A DNA stretch of 28,539 nt from an uncultured Prochlorococcus sp. (GTDB lineage Bacteria; Cyanobacteriota; Cyanobacteriia; PCC-6307; Cyanobiaceae): positions 1 through 28,539 of the forward strand of contig CACMNZ010000012.1 in NCBI GenBank assembly GCA_902615165.1, in the 5' to 3' direction. This document shows positions 1 to 10,502 of the stretch, one piece after another. The position numbers and the translations under genes were made by a program. How positions within the stretch are numbered: position 1 is the stretch's first letter; the number at the start of each line of letters is the position of its first letter. The notes under the pieces were generated by a model. It saw nothing but the letters and a program-made list of their open reading frames with translations. It searched no databases and had not been told where the DNA came from.

Positions 1-203
1 ATGAAATCTTATTCAATTTTAGTTAATGAAACAAGAACGTTGTGTAACGAGTAAATTTAATTAAAATTTTTCTAAATTGCAGAAGGATTAGTTGAATTCA
101 TTTATTTATTTACTTCTTTTGAATGAGCTTCGTCTTTGAAATTATAAATAGTTAATTCATCTTGTTTTTAGTAAAATAAAATTACAGGTCAAGAAGATTT
201 AAT
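1..203. other. Left-edge non-coding stretch upstream of lipA
   Basis: No gene is supported here. A 17-codon ATG-to-TAA frame occupies 1-54, but it resembles no protein I know and is short enough to be chance. The rest is very AT-rich. A possible sigma-70-like promoter for lipA is TTGAAT at 119-124 and TATAAA at 143-148 (18-base spacer), about 55 bases before the lipA start. Such matches are common by chance in DNA this AT-rich, so it is only a suggestion. Confidence 0.3.
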
Positions 204-1097
204 GTGACTAATAATCCTAACAGTTTAATTTCAAAACCTGAATGGTTAAGGGTCAAAGCTCCACAAGTTGAGCGAATTGGTAATACTGCAAATTTATTAA
301 ATGATTTAAATCTCAATACAGTATGTCAAGAAGCAAGCTGTCCAAATATCGGCGAATGTTTTGCTAGTGGAACTGCAACTTTCCTCATAATGGGTCCTGG
401 TTGCACTAGGGCATGTCCATATTGCGATATTGATTTTGATAGATCTAAGAGAGACTTAGACCCAACTGAACCATATCGTTTAGCCGAAGCTGTTTTTAGA
501 ATGAAGCTTAAGCATGTTGTAATCACATCAGTTAATAGAGACGATCTTGAGGATGGTGGCGCATCTCAATTTTTTCAATGTGTTCATCAAATAAGAGAAA
601 AATCTCCTGAAACTACTATTGAGCTTCTAATACCTGATCTTTGTGGCAACTGGAAAGCGCTTGAAAAAGTTCTTGATTCAAATCCAAATGTTTTAAACCA
701 CAATATTGAGACTGTGTCTTCGCTATATAAAAAAGTAAGACCTCAAGGCAAATATGAAAGAACTCTTGAGTTGCTTAAAAGAACCAGAGACTATTCTCCC
801 AAAATTTATACAAAGTCAGGCTTCATGCTTGGTTTAGGGGAAAAAGACGAGGAGGTTTCAAGTCTGCTTAAGGATTTAAAAAGTAATTTCGTTGATATTG
901 TTACTATTGGCCAATATTTATCTCCTGGCCCAAATCATTTACCTGTTAAAAGATTTGTAAGTCCTTCAAAATTTAACTACTTTAAAGTGTTCGGGGAAAA
1001 AGATTTAAACTTCATGCAAGTAGTTAGTTCTCCCTTAACTCGTAGTAGCTACCATGCTGAAGAGATTCAAAAACTTATGAAAAAGTATCCAAGATAG
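204..1097 (+). CDS. lipA: Lipoyl synthase (radical SAM)
   Basis: LipA inserts two sulfur atoms at C6 and C8 of octanoyl groups bound to lipoyl domains of 2-oxoacid dehydrogenases and glycine cleavage H protein, in the cytosol. The 297-residue product has both LipA cysteine sets: C41, C46 and C52 for the auxiliary 4Fe-4S cluster, which is sacrificed as sulfur donor, and C67-x3-C71-x2-C74 (CTRACPYC) for the radical SAM cluster. The C-terminal RSSYHA motif is at 280-285, and the length is normal. The start is GTG; the ATG two bases upstream runs straight into a stop, and an AAGAAG stretch lies about 8 bases ahead. The gene converges on the YCII gene with only 6 bases between the stops. Cyanobacteria often carry two LipA paralogues, and I cannot tell which this is. 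Confidence 0.95.
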   Translation: MTNNPNSLISKPEWLRVKAPQVERIGNTANLLNDLNLNTVCQEASCPNIGECFASGTATFLIMGPGCTRACPYCDIDFDRSKRDLDPTEPYRLAEAVFRMKLKHVVITSVNRDDLEDGGASQFFQCVHQIREKSPETTIELLIPDLCGNWKALEKVLDSNPNVLNHNIETVSSLYKKVRPQGKYERTLELLKRTRDYSPKIYTKSGFMLGLGEKDEEVSSLLKDLKSNFVDIVTIGQYLSPGPNHLPVKRFVSPSKFNYFKVFGEKDLNFMQVVSSPLTRSSYHAEEIQKLMKKYPR

Positions 1098-1103
1098 TTA
1101 TAT

Positions 1104-1397
1104 TCATTTATTTGGATCAACCCACTCATTTAATTTCCATTCAACTAGATCATTTTTAATCATTGGATCATTCTTAATTATTTTTAGTGCATTTCTATAG
1201 TTATTCATCTCAAGAATAAGTAATCCGCCGTCACCTGGCCTATTTAACTCATCTACCAAAAAGCCACTTTTTATATTAATTCCCTCTGTTTTTAATTTAT
1301 TTACCCAATCAATATGTTCGTTAATTATTTTTCGTTTTAAATCATTATTAATTAAGTATTCTTTTTTTATAATTTCAGTTTTTACAAAGAAAGGCAT
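1104..1397 (-). CDS. YCII-family (YciI-like) small protein
   Basis: This 97-residue protein fits the YCII-related fold, a dimeric alpha/beta ferredoxin-like domain. Visible hallmarks are an N-terminal strand (MPFFVKTEII), an R-x-x-I-x-x-EH-x-x-W helix around 22-31, a G-x-L-V-D motif near 45, the Gly-rich turn RPGDGGLLILE around 53-63, and a closing segment with the pattern DP-x-x-K-x-x-L-V-x-W. Family members are loosely linked to small-molecule turnover, and the role of this one is unknown. Its ATG at 1397 directly abuts the gltB stop at 1398, so the two are almost certainly co-transcribed and probably translationally coupled. Function is inferred from fold family only. Confidence 0.8.
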   Translation of the reverse strand: MPFFVKTEIIKKEYLINNDLKRKIINEHIDWVNKLKTEGINIKSGFLVDELNRPGDGGLLILEMNNYRNALKIIKNDPMIKNDLVEWKLNEWVDPNK

Positions 1398-4300
1398 TTA
1401 CATTTTTTTTATACCAAGCATCTCTTCTTCGCTTGGGGGAACAATTAATTTGAAAGTACTCTTAAAATGAGACCAATTTTCAATTATTTTGGCAGCCTTT
1501 AAGCTATTTGTTTTTGCTTGATATTCTCTAATAATTTCCAATAAGATATTTTCCTGTTTTGATGAAGTTATTTGATGAATGCTTACTATTTCTTTATTGA
1601 CTTTGTTACTTAAATCATTATTTTCATCGATTATAAAAGCTATTCCACCTGTCATGCCTGCACCAATATTTCTTCCTGTGGAACCTAGTATAACTACTTT
1701 CCCACCAGTCATATATTCACAACAATGATCACCTGCTCCTTCTGTTACCGCTGTAGCACCACTATTTCTAACCGCAAATCTTTCTCCCGATTTTCCTAAT
1801 GCAAATAATTTCCCACCTGTTGCTCCATAAAGACAGGTGTTTCCTAAAATAACTTGTTCGGAGGAGATTTCATTTATTTTTGGTGGAATAATTGTGAGTA
1901 TGCCTCCATTCATTCCTTTACAAACATAATCATTAGCTTCTCCGATTAATTGAACATTCATTCCCTTCAATAAAAAGGCACCAAAGCTTTGTCCTGCATA
2001 TCCTTTGAAATTTAAGTTGAGTTTGCCGTTGAAGCCAGTGTTGCCATGAAGTTCTGCGATTTCGCCTGATATTTTCGCACAAACACTTCTATCTGTATTT
2101 TTTATCTCAATTTCTTTGGTTAATATTTCGTGATTTTTAATTGAATCTATAAATTTAGTATCAGACAAAAACTCGTCTTCTAATACAGAACCATTACTAT
2201 GGGCAGTTTTTAAGTGTTTTAACCATGATCTATCAGGGGTTGAGTGTTCATTTACTAAAGAAGAAAGATCAATATTAGAAGTTTTTGGAAGATCGATATT
2301 TCTTGCAGAAAGAAATTCTTGATTACCAATCAGTTCTTCCATATTAGAGACACCGATACTACTCATTATCTGTCTTACTTCTTCAGCAATATACAAGAAA
2401 AAATTGACGACATTTTCTGGAATACCTTTAAATCTCTTTCTTAATTCTTCTTTTTGAGTGGCAACTCCAACAGGACACTTGTTTGTATGACAAACCCGAG
2501 CCATTATGCATCCTTCAGCAATCATCGCTACAGAACCAAAACCGTATTCTTCAGCACCTAGTAAAGCTGCAATAACTACGTCCCAGCCTGTTTTAAGACC
2601 TCCATCAGTTCTCAAAATTACTCTTTCGCGTAAGTTATTCTCTAAGAGAGATTTATGAACCTCAGCAACACCAAGTTCCCATGGTAAACCTGCATGTTTA
2701 ATAGAACTCAGGGGTGAAGCACCTGTACCTCCGTCATGGCCTGATATTTGAATTACATCTGCATTAGCTTTGCTTACTCCAGCAGCAATAGTGCCTATAC
2801 CAATTTCAGAAACAAGTTTAACGCTTACTTTCGCTTTAGGATGAACTTGATGTAAGTCGTGGATAAGTTGAGCTAAATCTTCAATTGAATAGATATCATG
2901 ATGCGGGGGAGGAGATATTAAAGCTACTCCAGGTTTACTATTTCTTAGTTTTGCGATGTAAGAATCAACTTTTGGACCAGGTAATTGTCCCCCCTCTCCG
3001 GGTTTTGCACCTTGAGCCATTTTGATTTCGAGTTGTTTACCACTTCTTAGATATTCAGGTGTAACTCCAAACCTTCCTGATGCTATTTGTTTAATCGCTG
3101 AGCATGCGGTGTCTCCATTCTCTAAGCCTTTAATAAATGGCAACGTCGCTGACTGAGTATTTTCATCGATATCATTTAAAACATTAAAACGAGCTGGATC
3201 TTCTCCTCCTTCTCCACTATTACTTTTTCCCCCAATTCTATTCATTGCAACTGCTAGAACTTCATGCGCTTCTCTGGATAAAGCACCTAAACTCATTCCT
3301 CCAGTACAGAACCTTTTGCAAATTGATTCAACACTTTCAACTTCCTCTAATGGAATACTTTTTCTTGTTGAATTAATTGTTAGTAAATCTCTAAGAGATG
3401 TTGTCGGTCTATTACTAATAAGTTTTTTGTAAGTTTCAAAATGATCGTATCCTGGTCCTTGTTTTACCGCTGAATGTAAAACCTTGGACATCTCTGGGTT
3501 ATTGGAATGATATTCTCCATTATTTCTAAATTGTACAAATCCTAAAAATTCTAATTTCTTTAAATCGATCTCTGGATAGGCTTTCGTATGTATTGAAAGT
3601 GTTTCATTAGTTAATTCTTTTAGTGTTATGCCTGCTATACGACTTGTTGTGCCATCAAAGGCAATTTTTATTAAGTCAGATCCAAGGCCTACAGCTTCAA
3701 AAATTTGTGCACCATGGTAACTAGATAAAAGTGAGATGCCTATTTTTGAGAGAATTTTTCTTAGACCGTCTTCTAAAGCTTTTTTAATATTTTCTTGAAC
3801 ATCAACTGTTGATAATGGATTTATTTTTTTGCTATCGATGAGTTTTTGTGTTTTTGGATGTTTTAACCAGTGTCTACCTGCTTCGAAGGTCAACCAAGGG
3901 CAAACTGCACTTGCTCCATATCCAATTAAACAAGCTAAGTGATGTGTGCTCCAACATTGACCAGTCTCAATTATTAGAGAAGCTTTTAGCCTGATTTCTT
4001 TTTTAAGAAGATAATGATGAATCGCTCCAACAGCAAGTAAAGGAGGTATAAAAGTCTTTTTAGGATTAATTCCCTTATCAGAAATGATAATTAAAGAGCA
4101 ACCTTCTTTTATAGACAGTTCACTCTGTTTACAGATTGCTTTTAATTGGTTCTCTAAGCCTTCAATACCTTCCTCTAAATCAAACAAACTTGAAATTGTC
4201 TGTGATTTAATTTTTGATTTTTTGATGGAAATGAGTTCTACCTCATTAAGAATCGGACTTTTTAAATGAACAAAGGGTTTAGCATCTTTAATTTCAAATG

Positions 4301-5969
4301 GTGTACATCTTTCTCCTAGATGCATCTCTAAACTCATTACAAGTTTTTCTCTCAGAGGGTCAATAGGAGGATTAGTAACTTGCGCAAATCTTTGCTTAAA
4401 GTAGTCGTATAAAATATGTGGTTTAGATGAAAGAACTGCTAATGGGATGTCATCGCCCATGCAATAAGTAGGTTCTTTAGCTAATGAAGCCATTGAATCT
4501 AAGATAAGGTCATTATCTTCCGCTGAAAACCCGTATGCAGTTTGTTGTTGCAACAACTCAAGATCTTTTAGTTTGCAGTCTTTAACCCATTCATTATTTT
4601 CAATTTTTATAGTTCTATTACTGAAAAGATTTTTAAAATCATGCCTTTGAGCGGCTTCAGATTTTACTTCCCAATTTCTTAGGATTCTATTCTGATGAAA
4701 ATCAACTGCCAACATTTGTCCCGGTCCTAATCGCCCTTTTTCTATTACTCTTTCTTCTTCAAGATCTACTACTCCTGTTTCAGAACCCATTATTACAAAA
4801 CCATCATTTGTGATTGAATATCTTGCTGGTCTTAGGCCATTTCTATCAAGCGTTGCTCCGACAAAATTTCCATCAGCAAATACAAGGAGTGCTGGACCAT
4901 CCCAAGCCTCTTGCAGGCTTGCAGAATATTCATAAAAAGCTTTTATATCATCTCTCAGCTCAAGTTCTGGTTGATCTCTAAATGCTTCAGGAACAAGTTT
5001 TAATAATGAGTCAGTAATGAGCTGACCTGAACGAATATTGATTTCAAGGGTTGCATCAAGATTTGATGAATCACTTTTGTTTACATCTACAATAGGTTTG
5101 ATTTCATTAGATAACTCTCCCCAAAAATCATCTATATGAGTTTCTGAAGCCTTAGCCCAGTTGATATTACCTAAGAGAGTATTTATTTCGCCATTATGAC
5201 CCAAAAATCTCATGGGTTGAGCTAGCGGCCATTTTGGAAGTGTATTAGTACTAAATCTACGATGATAAACAGAAAATGAAACTTTAAAACTCTCTTCTTT
5301 TAGATCTTGATAAAACTCGGATAATATTTCAGAGCGAACCATACCTTTATAAACAACTGTTTGAGAACTTAGTGAGGCAAAATAAAATTCACAATCCCCA
5401 ACATCATTTTTAAAAGTTTCTCTTATTTTTTTCTCAATTCTTTTTCTTAATTGAAATAAAAGCCTTTCAACATCCTGATGATCTTTTTTAGCTATATATA
5501 AAATCCACTGACATATGAATGGAGCATTTGCTTTAGCTAAAGGACCTAAGATTTCATAATTAACAGGTACTTTTCTCCAAGATGTTTTGTTTACTTTTAA
5601 TTTTTCTGCTTCTTGATCACATATAGATTTGCATAATTCAATTTTTTCTTTTTTATTAGGCATAAAAATCATGCCTAAACCTCTATTAAACTCTTGATTA
5701 TTTTTTAGATTAATTTTTTCTTCTAGATATCCCCATGGAATTGAACATAAAATGCCCGCTCCATCTCCTGAATCACTATCTCCTCCACAACCTCCTCTAT
5801 GTTCCATGCAGTTAAGCCCTTTAAGGGACTGTTTTAGGATCCAATTGCTTTCGACCCCTTTAATATTTGCTATGAAACCAACTCCACACGCGTCTTTCTC
5901 CCCAATTATTCCATTTGGGGAATAACTATCTTGATATGGGCCAACGATTCTTTTGATACTCTCTCCCAT
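1398..5969 (-). CDS. gltB: Glutamate synthase large subunit, ferredoxin-dependent type (Fd-GOGAT, GlsF)
   Basis: This enzyme converts glutamine and 2-oxoglutarate to two glutamates, closing the GS-GOGAT cycle of ammonium assimilation. The 1523-residue chain has the full architecture. The class II amidotransferase domain begins at C28 (DACGVGF), the nucleophile expected to become residue 1 after propeptide removal. A central domain and an FMN-binding synthase domain follow (GGTGASPLSS near residue 1080). The 3Fe-4S cysteines are C1154, C1160 and C1165 (C-x5-C-x4-C). The C-terminal beta-helix is Gly-rich (GGKVVILG, GAGMTGG). No NADPH-dependent small subunit (gltD) is adjacent, which with the cyanobacterial context suggests ferredoxin as electron donor. 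It is divergent from rpsL and abuts the downstream YCII gene. Fd versus NADPH type is inferred from context, not tested. Confidence 0.96.
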   Translation of the reverse strand: MGESIKRIVGPYQDSYSPNGIIGEKDACGVGFIANIKGVESNWILKQSLKGLNCMEHRGGCGGDSDSGDGAGILCSIPWGYLEEKINLKNNQEFNRGLGMIFMPNKKEKIELCKSICDQEAEKLKVNKTSWRKVPVNYEILGPLAKANAPFICQWILYIAKKDHQDVERLLFQLRKRIEKKIRETFKNDVGDCEFYFASLSSQTVVYKGMVRSEILSEFYQDLKEESFKVSFSVYHRRFSTNTLPKWPLAQPMRFLGHNGEINTLLGNINWAKASETHIDDFWGELSNEIKPIVDVNKSDSSNLDATLEINIRSGQLITDSLLKLVPEAFRDQPELELRDDIKAFYEYSASLQEAWDGPALLVFADGNFVGATLDRNGLRPARYSITNDGFVIMGSETGVVDLEEERVIEKGRLGPGQMLAVDFHQNRILRNWEVKSEAAQRHDFKNLFSNRTIKIENNEWVKDCKLKDLELLQQQTAYGFSAEDNDLILDSMASLAKEPTYCMGDDIPLAVLSSKPHILYDYFKQRFAQVTNPPIDPLREKLVMSLEMHLGERCTPFEIKDAKPFVHLKSPILNEVELISIKKSKIKSQTISSLFDLEEGIEGLENQLKAICKQSELSIKEGCSLIIISDKGINPKKTFIPPLLAVGAIHHYLLKKEIRLKASLIIETGQCWSTHHLACLIGYGASAVCPWLTFEAGRHWLKHPKTQKLIDSKKINPLSTVDVQENIKKALEDGLRKILSKIGISLLSSYHGAQIFEAVGLGSDLIKIAFDGTTSRIAGITLKELTNETLSIHTKAYPEIDLKKLEFLGFVQFRNNGEYHSNNPEMSKVLHSAVKQGPGYDHFETYKKLISNRPTTSLRDLLTINSTRKSIPLEEVESVESICKRFCTGGMSLGALSREAHEVLAVAMNRIGGKSNSGEGGEDPARFNVLNDIDENTQSATLPFIKGLENGDTACSAIKQIASGRFGVTPEYLRSGKQLEIKMAQGAKPGEGGQLPGPKVDSYIAKLRNSKPGVALISPPPHHDIYSIEDLAQLIHDLHQVHPKAKVSVKLVSEIGIGTIAAGVSKANADVIQISGHDGGTGASPLSSIKHAGLPWELGVAEVHKSLLENNLRERVILRTDGGLKTGWDVVIAALLGAEEYGFGSVAMIAEGCIMARVCHTNKCPVGVATQKEELRKRFKGIPENVVNFFLYIAEEVRQIMSSIGVSNMEELIGNQEFLSARNIDLPKTSNIDLSSLVNEHSTPDRSWLKHLKTAHSNGSVLEDEFLSDTKFIDSIKNHEILTKEIEIKNTDRSVCAKISGEIAELHGNTGFNGKLNLNFKGYAGQSFGAFLLKGMNVQLIGEANDYVCKGMNGGILTIIPPKINEISSEQVILGNTCLYGATGGKLFALGKSGERFAVRNSGATAVTEGAGDHCCEYMTGGKVVILGSTGRNIGAGMTGGIAFIIDENNDLSNKVNKEIVSIHQITSSKQENILLEIIREYQAKTNSLKAAKIIENWSHFKSTFKLIVPPSEEEMLGIKKM

Positions 5970-6006
5970 AGATTATTTAATTCTATTTAGTTATTTATGT
6001 ATTCCT

Positions 6007-6012
6007 ATTATA
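6007..6012 (-). promoter_or_regulatory. Possible -10 element of the gltB promoter
   Basis: Read on the minus strand, this is a perfect TATAAT. It would put a transcript start near 6000, about 30 bases before the gltB ATG. No convincing -35 hexamer lies at the right distance, and A/T-only hexamers are common in this DNA. Confidence 0.3.
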
Positions 6013-6162
6013 AAAATAAATATGAAAATAAATCTAAAGATAATGAATATTTACCAAAGAAGTTTAATTTCGCAAATTTTAAAAAAATATGATTAAAAAC
6101 TTTTAGTTGGTACTCGTAACAGGTTATGATGTAAAGATGTTTATTTTTTCAAAATATAATAG

Positions 6163-6537
6163 ATGCCCACCATCTCACAATTAATAGGTTCAGAAAGAAA
6201 ACGTCTGACTAAGAAAACTAAATCTCCCGCATTGAAAGCTTGTCCTGAAAGAAGAGGGGTATGTACTAGAGTTTATACATCAACACCTAAAAAACCTAAT
6301 TCAGCTCTAAGAAAAGTCGCAAGGGTGAGATTAACTTCTGGTTTCGAAGTAACTGCTTATATTCCTGGTATTGGACATAATTTGCAAGAACACTCTGTAG
6401 TGCTACTTAGAGGTGGAAGAGTTAAGGACTTGCCTGGAGTTAGATATCATATAATAAGGGGAACTTTAGATACGGCTGGAGTCAAAGATAGACGTCAATC
6501 CAGATCTAAGTATGGAGCAAAATCTCCAAAAGATTAA
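6163..6537 (+). CDS. rpsL: 30S ribosomal protein S12
   Basis: S12 sits at the decoding centre of the small subunit and takes part in tRNA selection fidelity. The 124-residue sequence follows the universal S12 pattern with the [10 protein letters not shown] loop (42-51) and the [13 protein letters not shown] segment, including the Asp that RimO methylthiolates in some bacteria. The lysine matching E. coli K43 is intact (K44 here), as in streptomycin-sensitive forms. It opens the str operon and is divergent from gltB. No Shine-Dalgarno is visible before the ATG; the upstream bases include TATAAT ending two bases before the start, too close to act as this gene's promoter. The MPTISQLI N-terminus is standard, so the start is secure. 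Confidence 0.98.
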   Translation: MPTISQLIGSERKRLTKKTKSPALKACPERRGVCTRVYTSTPKKPNSALRKVARVRLTSGFEVTAYIPGIGHNLQEHSVVLLRGGRVKDLPGVRYHIIRGTLDTAGVKDRRQSRSKYGAKSPKD

Positions 6538-6562
6538 TTTGTAAACATCACTTTTCAAAAAC

Positions 6563-7033
6563 ATGTCACGTCGTAATGCAGCAGTAAAAAGACCAGTTCT
6601 TCCAGATCCTCAATTTAATAGTCGTCTTGCTTCAATGATGATATCTCGATTGATGAAACATGGCAAAAAATCTACAGCCCAAAGAATATTGTCTGATGCT
6701 TTTTCTTTAATAGGTGAGAGAACGGGAGGGAATGCAGTCGAGCTGTTTGAAACAGCAGTTAAAAATGCTACTCCTCTCGTCGAGGTGAGAGCTAGAAGAG
6801 TTGGTGGTGCAACATATCAAGTACCTATGGAAGTTCGCCAAGAGAGGGGTACGGCAATGGCATTAAGATGGCTTGTTACATTTTCACGTGCAAGAAATGG
6901 TAAAAGCATGTCACAAAAACTTGCTGGAGAGTTGATGGATGCAGCAAATGAAACTGGTAGTGCAGTGAAAAAAAGAGAAGACACTCATAAAATGGCAGAA
7001 GCTAATAAAGCTTTTGCACATTACAGATATTAA
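6563..7033 (+). CDS. rpsG: 30S ribosomal protein S7
   Basis: S7 nucleates assembly of the 30S head by binding the 3' major domain of 16S rRNA, and contacts E-site tRNA. The 156-residue protein has the expected basic N-terminus ([16 protein letters not shown]), the conserved [19 protein letters not shown] segment around 74-92 and the [20 protein letters not shown] tail. It lies 25 bases after rpsL, so the two are co-transcribed. In E. coli S7 represses the str operon by binding the rpsL-rpsG spacer. That spacer is about 100 bases in E. coli and too short here for the same element, so regulation probably differs (inference). Confidence 0.98.
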   Translation: MSRRNAAVKRPVLPDPQFNSRLASMMISRLMKHGKKSTAQRILSDAFSLIGERTGGNAVELFETAVKNATPLVEVRARRVGGATYQVPMEVRQERGTAMALRWLVTFSRARNGKSMSQKLAGELMDAANETGSAVKKREDTHKMAEANKAFAHYRY

Positions 7034-7129
7034 TTTCATCAAAAGGTACTTAAGTAGTTTATTATTATAAAAGTTTACTTTTAGGGTGAACTACACTCAT
7101 TAAAAATTATTCTATTTGGAGCTTTAAAA
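7034..7129 (+). promoter_or_regulatory. fusA leader with nested inverted repeats
   Basis: This 96-base spacer between rpsG and fusA can fold as an outer stem, GTAGTT (7054-7059) with AACTAC (7089-7094), extendable inward with G-U pairs. It encloses a hairpin TAAAAG/CTTTTA closed by a short loop near 7068-7083. A 10-base palindrome TACTTAAGTA (7047-7056) overlaps the left arm. A GGAG Shine-Dalgarno follows at 7118-7121. The structure could be a leader, an attenuator or a processing site, but AT-rich DNA produces weak stems easily. Confidence 0.3.
7118..7121 (+). promoter_or_regulatory. Shine-Dalgarno that fixes the TTG start of fusA
   Basis: GGAG lies 8 bases before the TTG at 7130. Several other genes in the window have no Shine-Dalgarno. 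The EF-G N-terminus begins exactly at this TTG ([15 protein letters not shown]), so sequence and signal agree on the start. Confidence 0.7.
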
Positions 7130-9205
7130 TTGGCACGCGACTTTCCCCTAGAACGAGTAAGGAACATAGGTATAGCCGCTCATATTGATGCAGGGAAGAC
7201 AACAACTACTGAAAGAATTTTGTTTTATTCAGGTGTAGTTCATAAGATAGGAGAAGTTCATGATGGTGCTGCAGTAACAGATTGGATGGATCAAGAAAGA
7301 GAAAGAGGAATAACTATCACTGCTGCTGCAATATCTACTAGTTGGCAAGATCACAGAATTAATATTATTGATACTCCCGGACACGTTGACTTTACTATTG
7401 AAGTGGAAAGATCAATGCGAGTCTTGGACGGAGTAATAGCTGTTTTTTGCGCAGTTGGCGGAGTTCAGCCTCAATCAGAGACAGTTTGGCGTCAAGCAGA
7501 TAGATACTCTGTCCCAAGGATGGTTTTTGTTAACAAAATGGACAGAACTGGTGCAGATTTTCTAAAAGTTAATAAACAAATTAAAGATCGACTAAAGGCA
7601 AATGCACTTCCAATTCAGCTGCCCATAGGAGCTGAAGGTGATCTTACAGGCATCATTGATTTAGTTGCCAATAAAGCATATCTTTACAAAAATGATTTAG
7701 GTACTGATATAGAAGAAGCACCAATTCCACCTGAAATGGAGGAGGAAGCTGCTGAGTGGAGACTAAAGTTAATGGAGAGTGTCGCAGAAAATGATGAAGA
7801 GTTAATAGAAATTTTTCTAGAAAAAGGAGAATTATCAACAGAACAACTTAAAAAAGGTATTAGGGAAGGTGTTTTAAAACATGGGTTAGTTCCCGTATTA
7901 TGTGGTTCAGCTTTCAAAAATAAAGGAGTTCAACTTGTCCTAGATGCCGTTGTTGATTACTTACCAGCGCCAGTTGATGTAAAGCCAATACAAGGAGTTT
8001 TACCAAGTGGTAAGGAAGATATAAGACCTTCAGATGATAACGCTCCTTTCAGTGCACTAGCTTTCAAAGTAATGTCAGATCCCTATGGAAAATTAACATT
8101 TGTAAGAATGTATTCTGGTGTTCTTTCAAAGGGCAGTTATGTAATGAACTCTACTAAGGATGCTAAAGAGAGAATTTCTAGATTAGTGATTCTTAAGGCT
8201 GATGAAAGAGAGGAGGTTGATGAATTAAGGGCTGGGGATTTAGGAGCTGTATTAGGACTTAAGAATACAACTACTGGTGACACCTTGTGTAATACGGAAG
8301 ATCCAATAGTTTTGGAGACATTATTTATTCCTGAACCAGTTATCTCAGTGGCTGTAGAGCCAAAAACAAAAGGTGATATGGAAAAACTATCAAAAGCTCT
8401 AACTGCATTGTCTGAAGAAGATCCAACTTTTAGGGTAAGTACAGACCCTGAGACAAATCAAACTGTTATTGCAGGTATGGGTGAATTGCACTTGGAAATC
8501 CTTGTGGATAGAATGTTAAGGGAATTTAAAGTTGAAGCCAATATAGGAGCGCCTCAGGTTTCATATAGAGAGACAATTAGATCTAGTTCTAAAGGTGAAG
8601 GTAAATATGCAAGACAGACTGGAGGAAAAGGTCAATATGGTCATGTAATTATCGAAATGGAACCTGCTGAAGTTGGCAAAGGTTTTGAATTTGTAAATAA
8701 AATTGTTGGCGGTGCTGTACCAAAAGAGTATATTGGACCTGCATCTAATGGAATGAAAGAAACTTGTGAATCTGGTGTTCTTGCCGGTTATCCACTCATT
8801 GATGTAAAAGTAACACTAGTCGATGGTTCATTCCACGATGTAGACTCATCTGAAATGGCCTTCAAAATTGCAGGTTCAATGGCTTTTAAAGATGGGGTTA
8901 AAAAATGCAATCCTGTCCTTTTAGAGCCTATGATGAAAGTTGAGGTCGAAAGTCCTGACGACTTTCTTGGATCTGTAATTGGTGATCTCTCTTCCAGAAG
9001 GGGTCAAGTAGAAGGACAATCTGTCGATGATGGGTTGTCTAAGGTACAGGCCAAAGTGCCCTTAGCCGAAATGTTCGGTTATGCCACTCAACTCCGATCG
9101 ATGACTCAAGGTCGGGGAATATTTTCAATGGAGTTCGCAAATTATGAGGAAGTTCCTCGTAATGTTGCTGAAGCTATCATTTCCAAGAATCAGGGCAGCT
9201 CCTGA
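7130..9205 (+). CDS. fusA: Translation elongation factor G
   Basis: EF-G is the GTPase that drives ribosomal translocation and, with RRF, ribosome recycling. The 691-residue protein has the full five-domain layout: G domain with [12 protein letters not shown] (about 17-28), the switch I segment [20 protein letters not shown] and a [10 protein letters not shown] segment; then domain II, domain III ([13 protein letters not shown]), domain IV ([20 protein letters not shown]) and domain V. Length is normal. Translation starts at TTG, chosen because the conserved N-terminus begins there and GGAG lies 8 bases upstream. It lies in the str operon between rpsG and tufA, with a 96-base potentially structured spacer upstream and 45 bases to tufA. 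Confidence 0.98.
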   Translation: MARDFPLERVRNIGIAAHIDAGKTTTTERILFYSGVVHKIGEVHDGAAVTDWMDQERERGITITAAAISTSWQDHRINIIDTPGHVDFTIEVERSMRVLDGVIAVFCAVGGVQPQSETVWRQADRYSVPRMVFVNKMDRTGADFLKVNKQIKDRLKANALPIQLPIGAEGDLTGIIDLVANKAYLYKNDLGTDIEEAPIPPEMEEEAAEWRLKLMESVAENDEELIEIFLEKGELSTEQLKKGIREGVLKHGLVPVLCGSAFKNKGVQLVLDAVVDYLPAPVDVKPIQGVLPSGKEDIRPSDDNAPFSALAFKVMSDPYGKLTFVRMYSGVLSKGSYVMNSTKDAKERISRLVILKADEREEVDELRAGDLGAVLGLKNTTTGDTLCNTEDPIVLETLFIPEPVISVAVEPKTKGDMEKLSKALTALSEEDPTFRVSTDPETNQTVIAGMGELHLEILVDRMLREFKVEANIGAPQVSYRETIRSSSKGEGKYARQTGGKGQYGHVIIEMEPAEVGKGFEFVNKIVGGAVPKEYIGPASNGMKETCESGVLAGYPLIDVKVTLVDGSFHDVDSSEMAFKIAGSMAFKDGVKKCNPVLLEPMMKVEVESPDDFLGSVIGDLSSRRGQVEGQSVDDGLSKVQAKVPLAEMFGYATQLRSMTQGRGIFSMEFANYEEVPRNVAEAIISKNQGSS

Positions 9206-9250
9206 TCTCTAAACTAAAACACTCTTAAACCCTCGATTCTTTAATTCAAA

Positions 9251-10450
9251 ATGGCTCGCGAGAAGTTCGAAAGAAACAAACCACATGTCAACATAGGTAC
9301 TATTGGCCATGTTGATCATGGAAAAACAACACTTACTGCTGCTATTACAAACGTATTAGCCAAAAAAGGTCAAGCTCAAGCTCAAGACTATGGAGACATT
9401 GATGGTGCTCCTGAAGAAAGAGAGCGTGGCATTACCATTAATACAGCTCATGTTGAATATGAAACTGAAGGCAGACATTATGCTCATGTCGATTGTCCAG
9501 GACATGCTGATTATGTGAAAAACATGATCACAGGAGCCGCCCAAATGGATGGAGCTATTCTAGTTTGCGCAGCTACAGATGGTCCTATGGCTCAAACAAA
9601 AGAGCATATTCTATTAGCTAAACAGGTTGGAGTTCCTGCTCTTGTAGTAGCTCTAAATAAGTGCGATATGGTCGATGATGATGAAATTATTGAACTTGTT
9701 GAGATGGAAATTAGGGAACTGTTAGATAGTTATGACTTCCCTGGCGATGACATTCCTATAGTTCAAGTTTCAGGTTTAAAAGCTCTTGAAGGTGATTCTA
9801 CTTGGGAATCAAAAATTGAAGAATTAATGAAAGCAGTTGATGCTAACATTCCCGAACCAGAAAGAGAAGTTGATAAACCATTCTTGATGGCAGTTGAAGA
9901 TGTTTTCTCGATTACTGGTAGAGGAACTGTTGCTACTGGAAGAATTGAGAGAGGTAAAGTTAAGGTTGGAGAAGAAGTAGAAATAGTTGGAATAAGAGAT
10001 ACAAGAGTAACAACTGTAACTGGAGTTGAAATGTTCCGAAAACTTCTTGACGAAGGCATGGCTGGCGATAATGTTGGTTTACTTTTAAGGGGAGTTCAGA
10101 AAGAAGATATTGAGAGAGGAATGGTTCTTGTGAAGAAAGGATCTATTACCCCTCATACTCAGTTTGAAGGAGAAGTTTATGTTCTCAAAAAAGAAGAGGG
10201 CGGTAGACATACTCCTTTCTTTGCAGGATATAGACCTCAGTTCTACATCAGAACAACGGATGTAACAGGTCAAATAACAGCATTTACTTCAGATGATGGC
10301 TCTAATGTTGAAATGGTTATGCCAGGAGACAGAATTAAGATGACTGGAGAATTAATTTGTCCAGTAGCTATTGAACAAGGCATGCGATTTGCTATACGTG
10401 AAGGTGGACGTACTATCGGTGCTGGAGTTGTTTCTAAAATTCTCAAATAA
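9251..10450 (+). CDS. tufA: Translation elongation factor Tu
   Basis: EF-Tu delivers aminoacyl-tRNA to the ribosomal A site as a GTP complex. The 399-residue protein is close to a consensus EF-Tu: GHVDHGKT (19-26), the switch I segment [31 protein letters not shown], then the beta-barrel domains with [14 protein letters not shown] and [14 protein letters not shown] at the C-terminus. The codons look more evenly chosen than in neighbouring AT-rich genes, as expected for a highly expressed gene. No Shine-Dalgarno is evident before the ATG. A strong hairpin follows the gene, before rpsJ. I write tufA; cyanobacteria usually have one copy, simply called tuf. Confidence 0.98.
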   Translation: MAREKFERNKPHVNIGTIGHVDHGKTTLTAAITNVLAKKGQAQAQDYGDIDGAPEERERGITINTAHVEYETEGRHYAHVDCPGHADYVKNMITGAAQMDGAILVCAATDGPMAQTKEHILLAKQVGVPALVVALNKCDMVDDDEIIELVEMEIRELLDSYDFPGDDIPIVQVSGLKALEGDSTWESKIEELMKAVDANIPEPEREVDKPFLMAVEDVFSITGRGTVATGRIERGKVKVGEEVEIVGIRDTRVTTVTGVEMFRKLLDEGMAGDNVGLLLRGVQKEDIERGMVLVKKGSITPHTQFEGEVYVLKKEEGGRHTPFFAGYRPQFYIRTTDVTGQITAFTSDDGSNVEMVMPGDRIKMTGELICPVAIEQGMRFAIREGGRTIGAGVVSKILK

Positions 10451-10502
10451 TAAATTCGAATTTTAAAACTTAACCTCAATCATCTAATATAGGCTTATGG
10501 AT

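Noticed and set aside
1..54. 17-codon ORF at the left edge
   Set aside because: Too short, no recognisable family, no start signal; expected by chance.
6041..6054. Possible NtcA site for gltB (minus strand GTA-N8-TTA)
   Set aside because: Only one half-site matches GTA-N8-TAC, and the gap of 28 bases to the putative -10 is longer than the usual ~22. A nitrogen-regulated gene makes it tempting, but the match is not good enough.
6155..6160. Perfect TATAAT directly before the rpsL ATG
   Set aside because: A transcript from this -10 would start at or inside the rpsL coding sequence, so it cannot be the rpsL promoter. AT-rich sequence makes such hexamers frequent.
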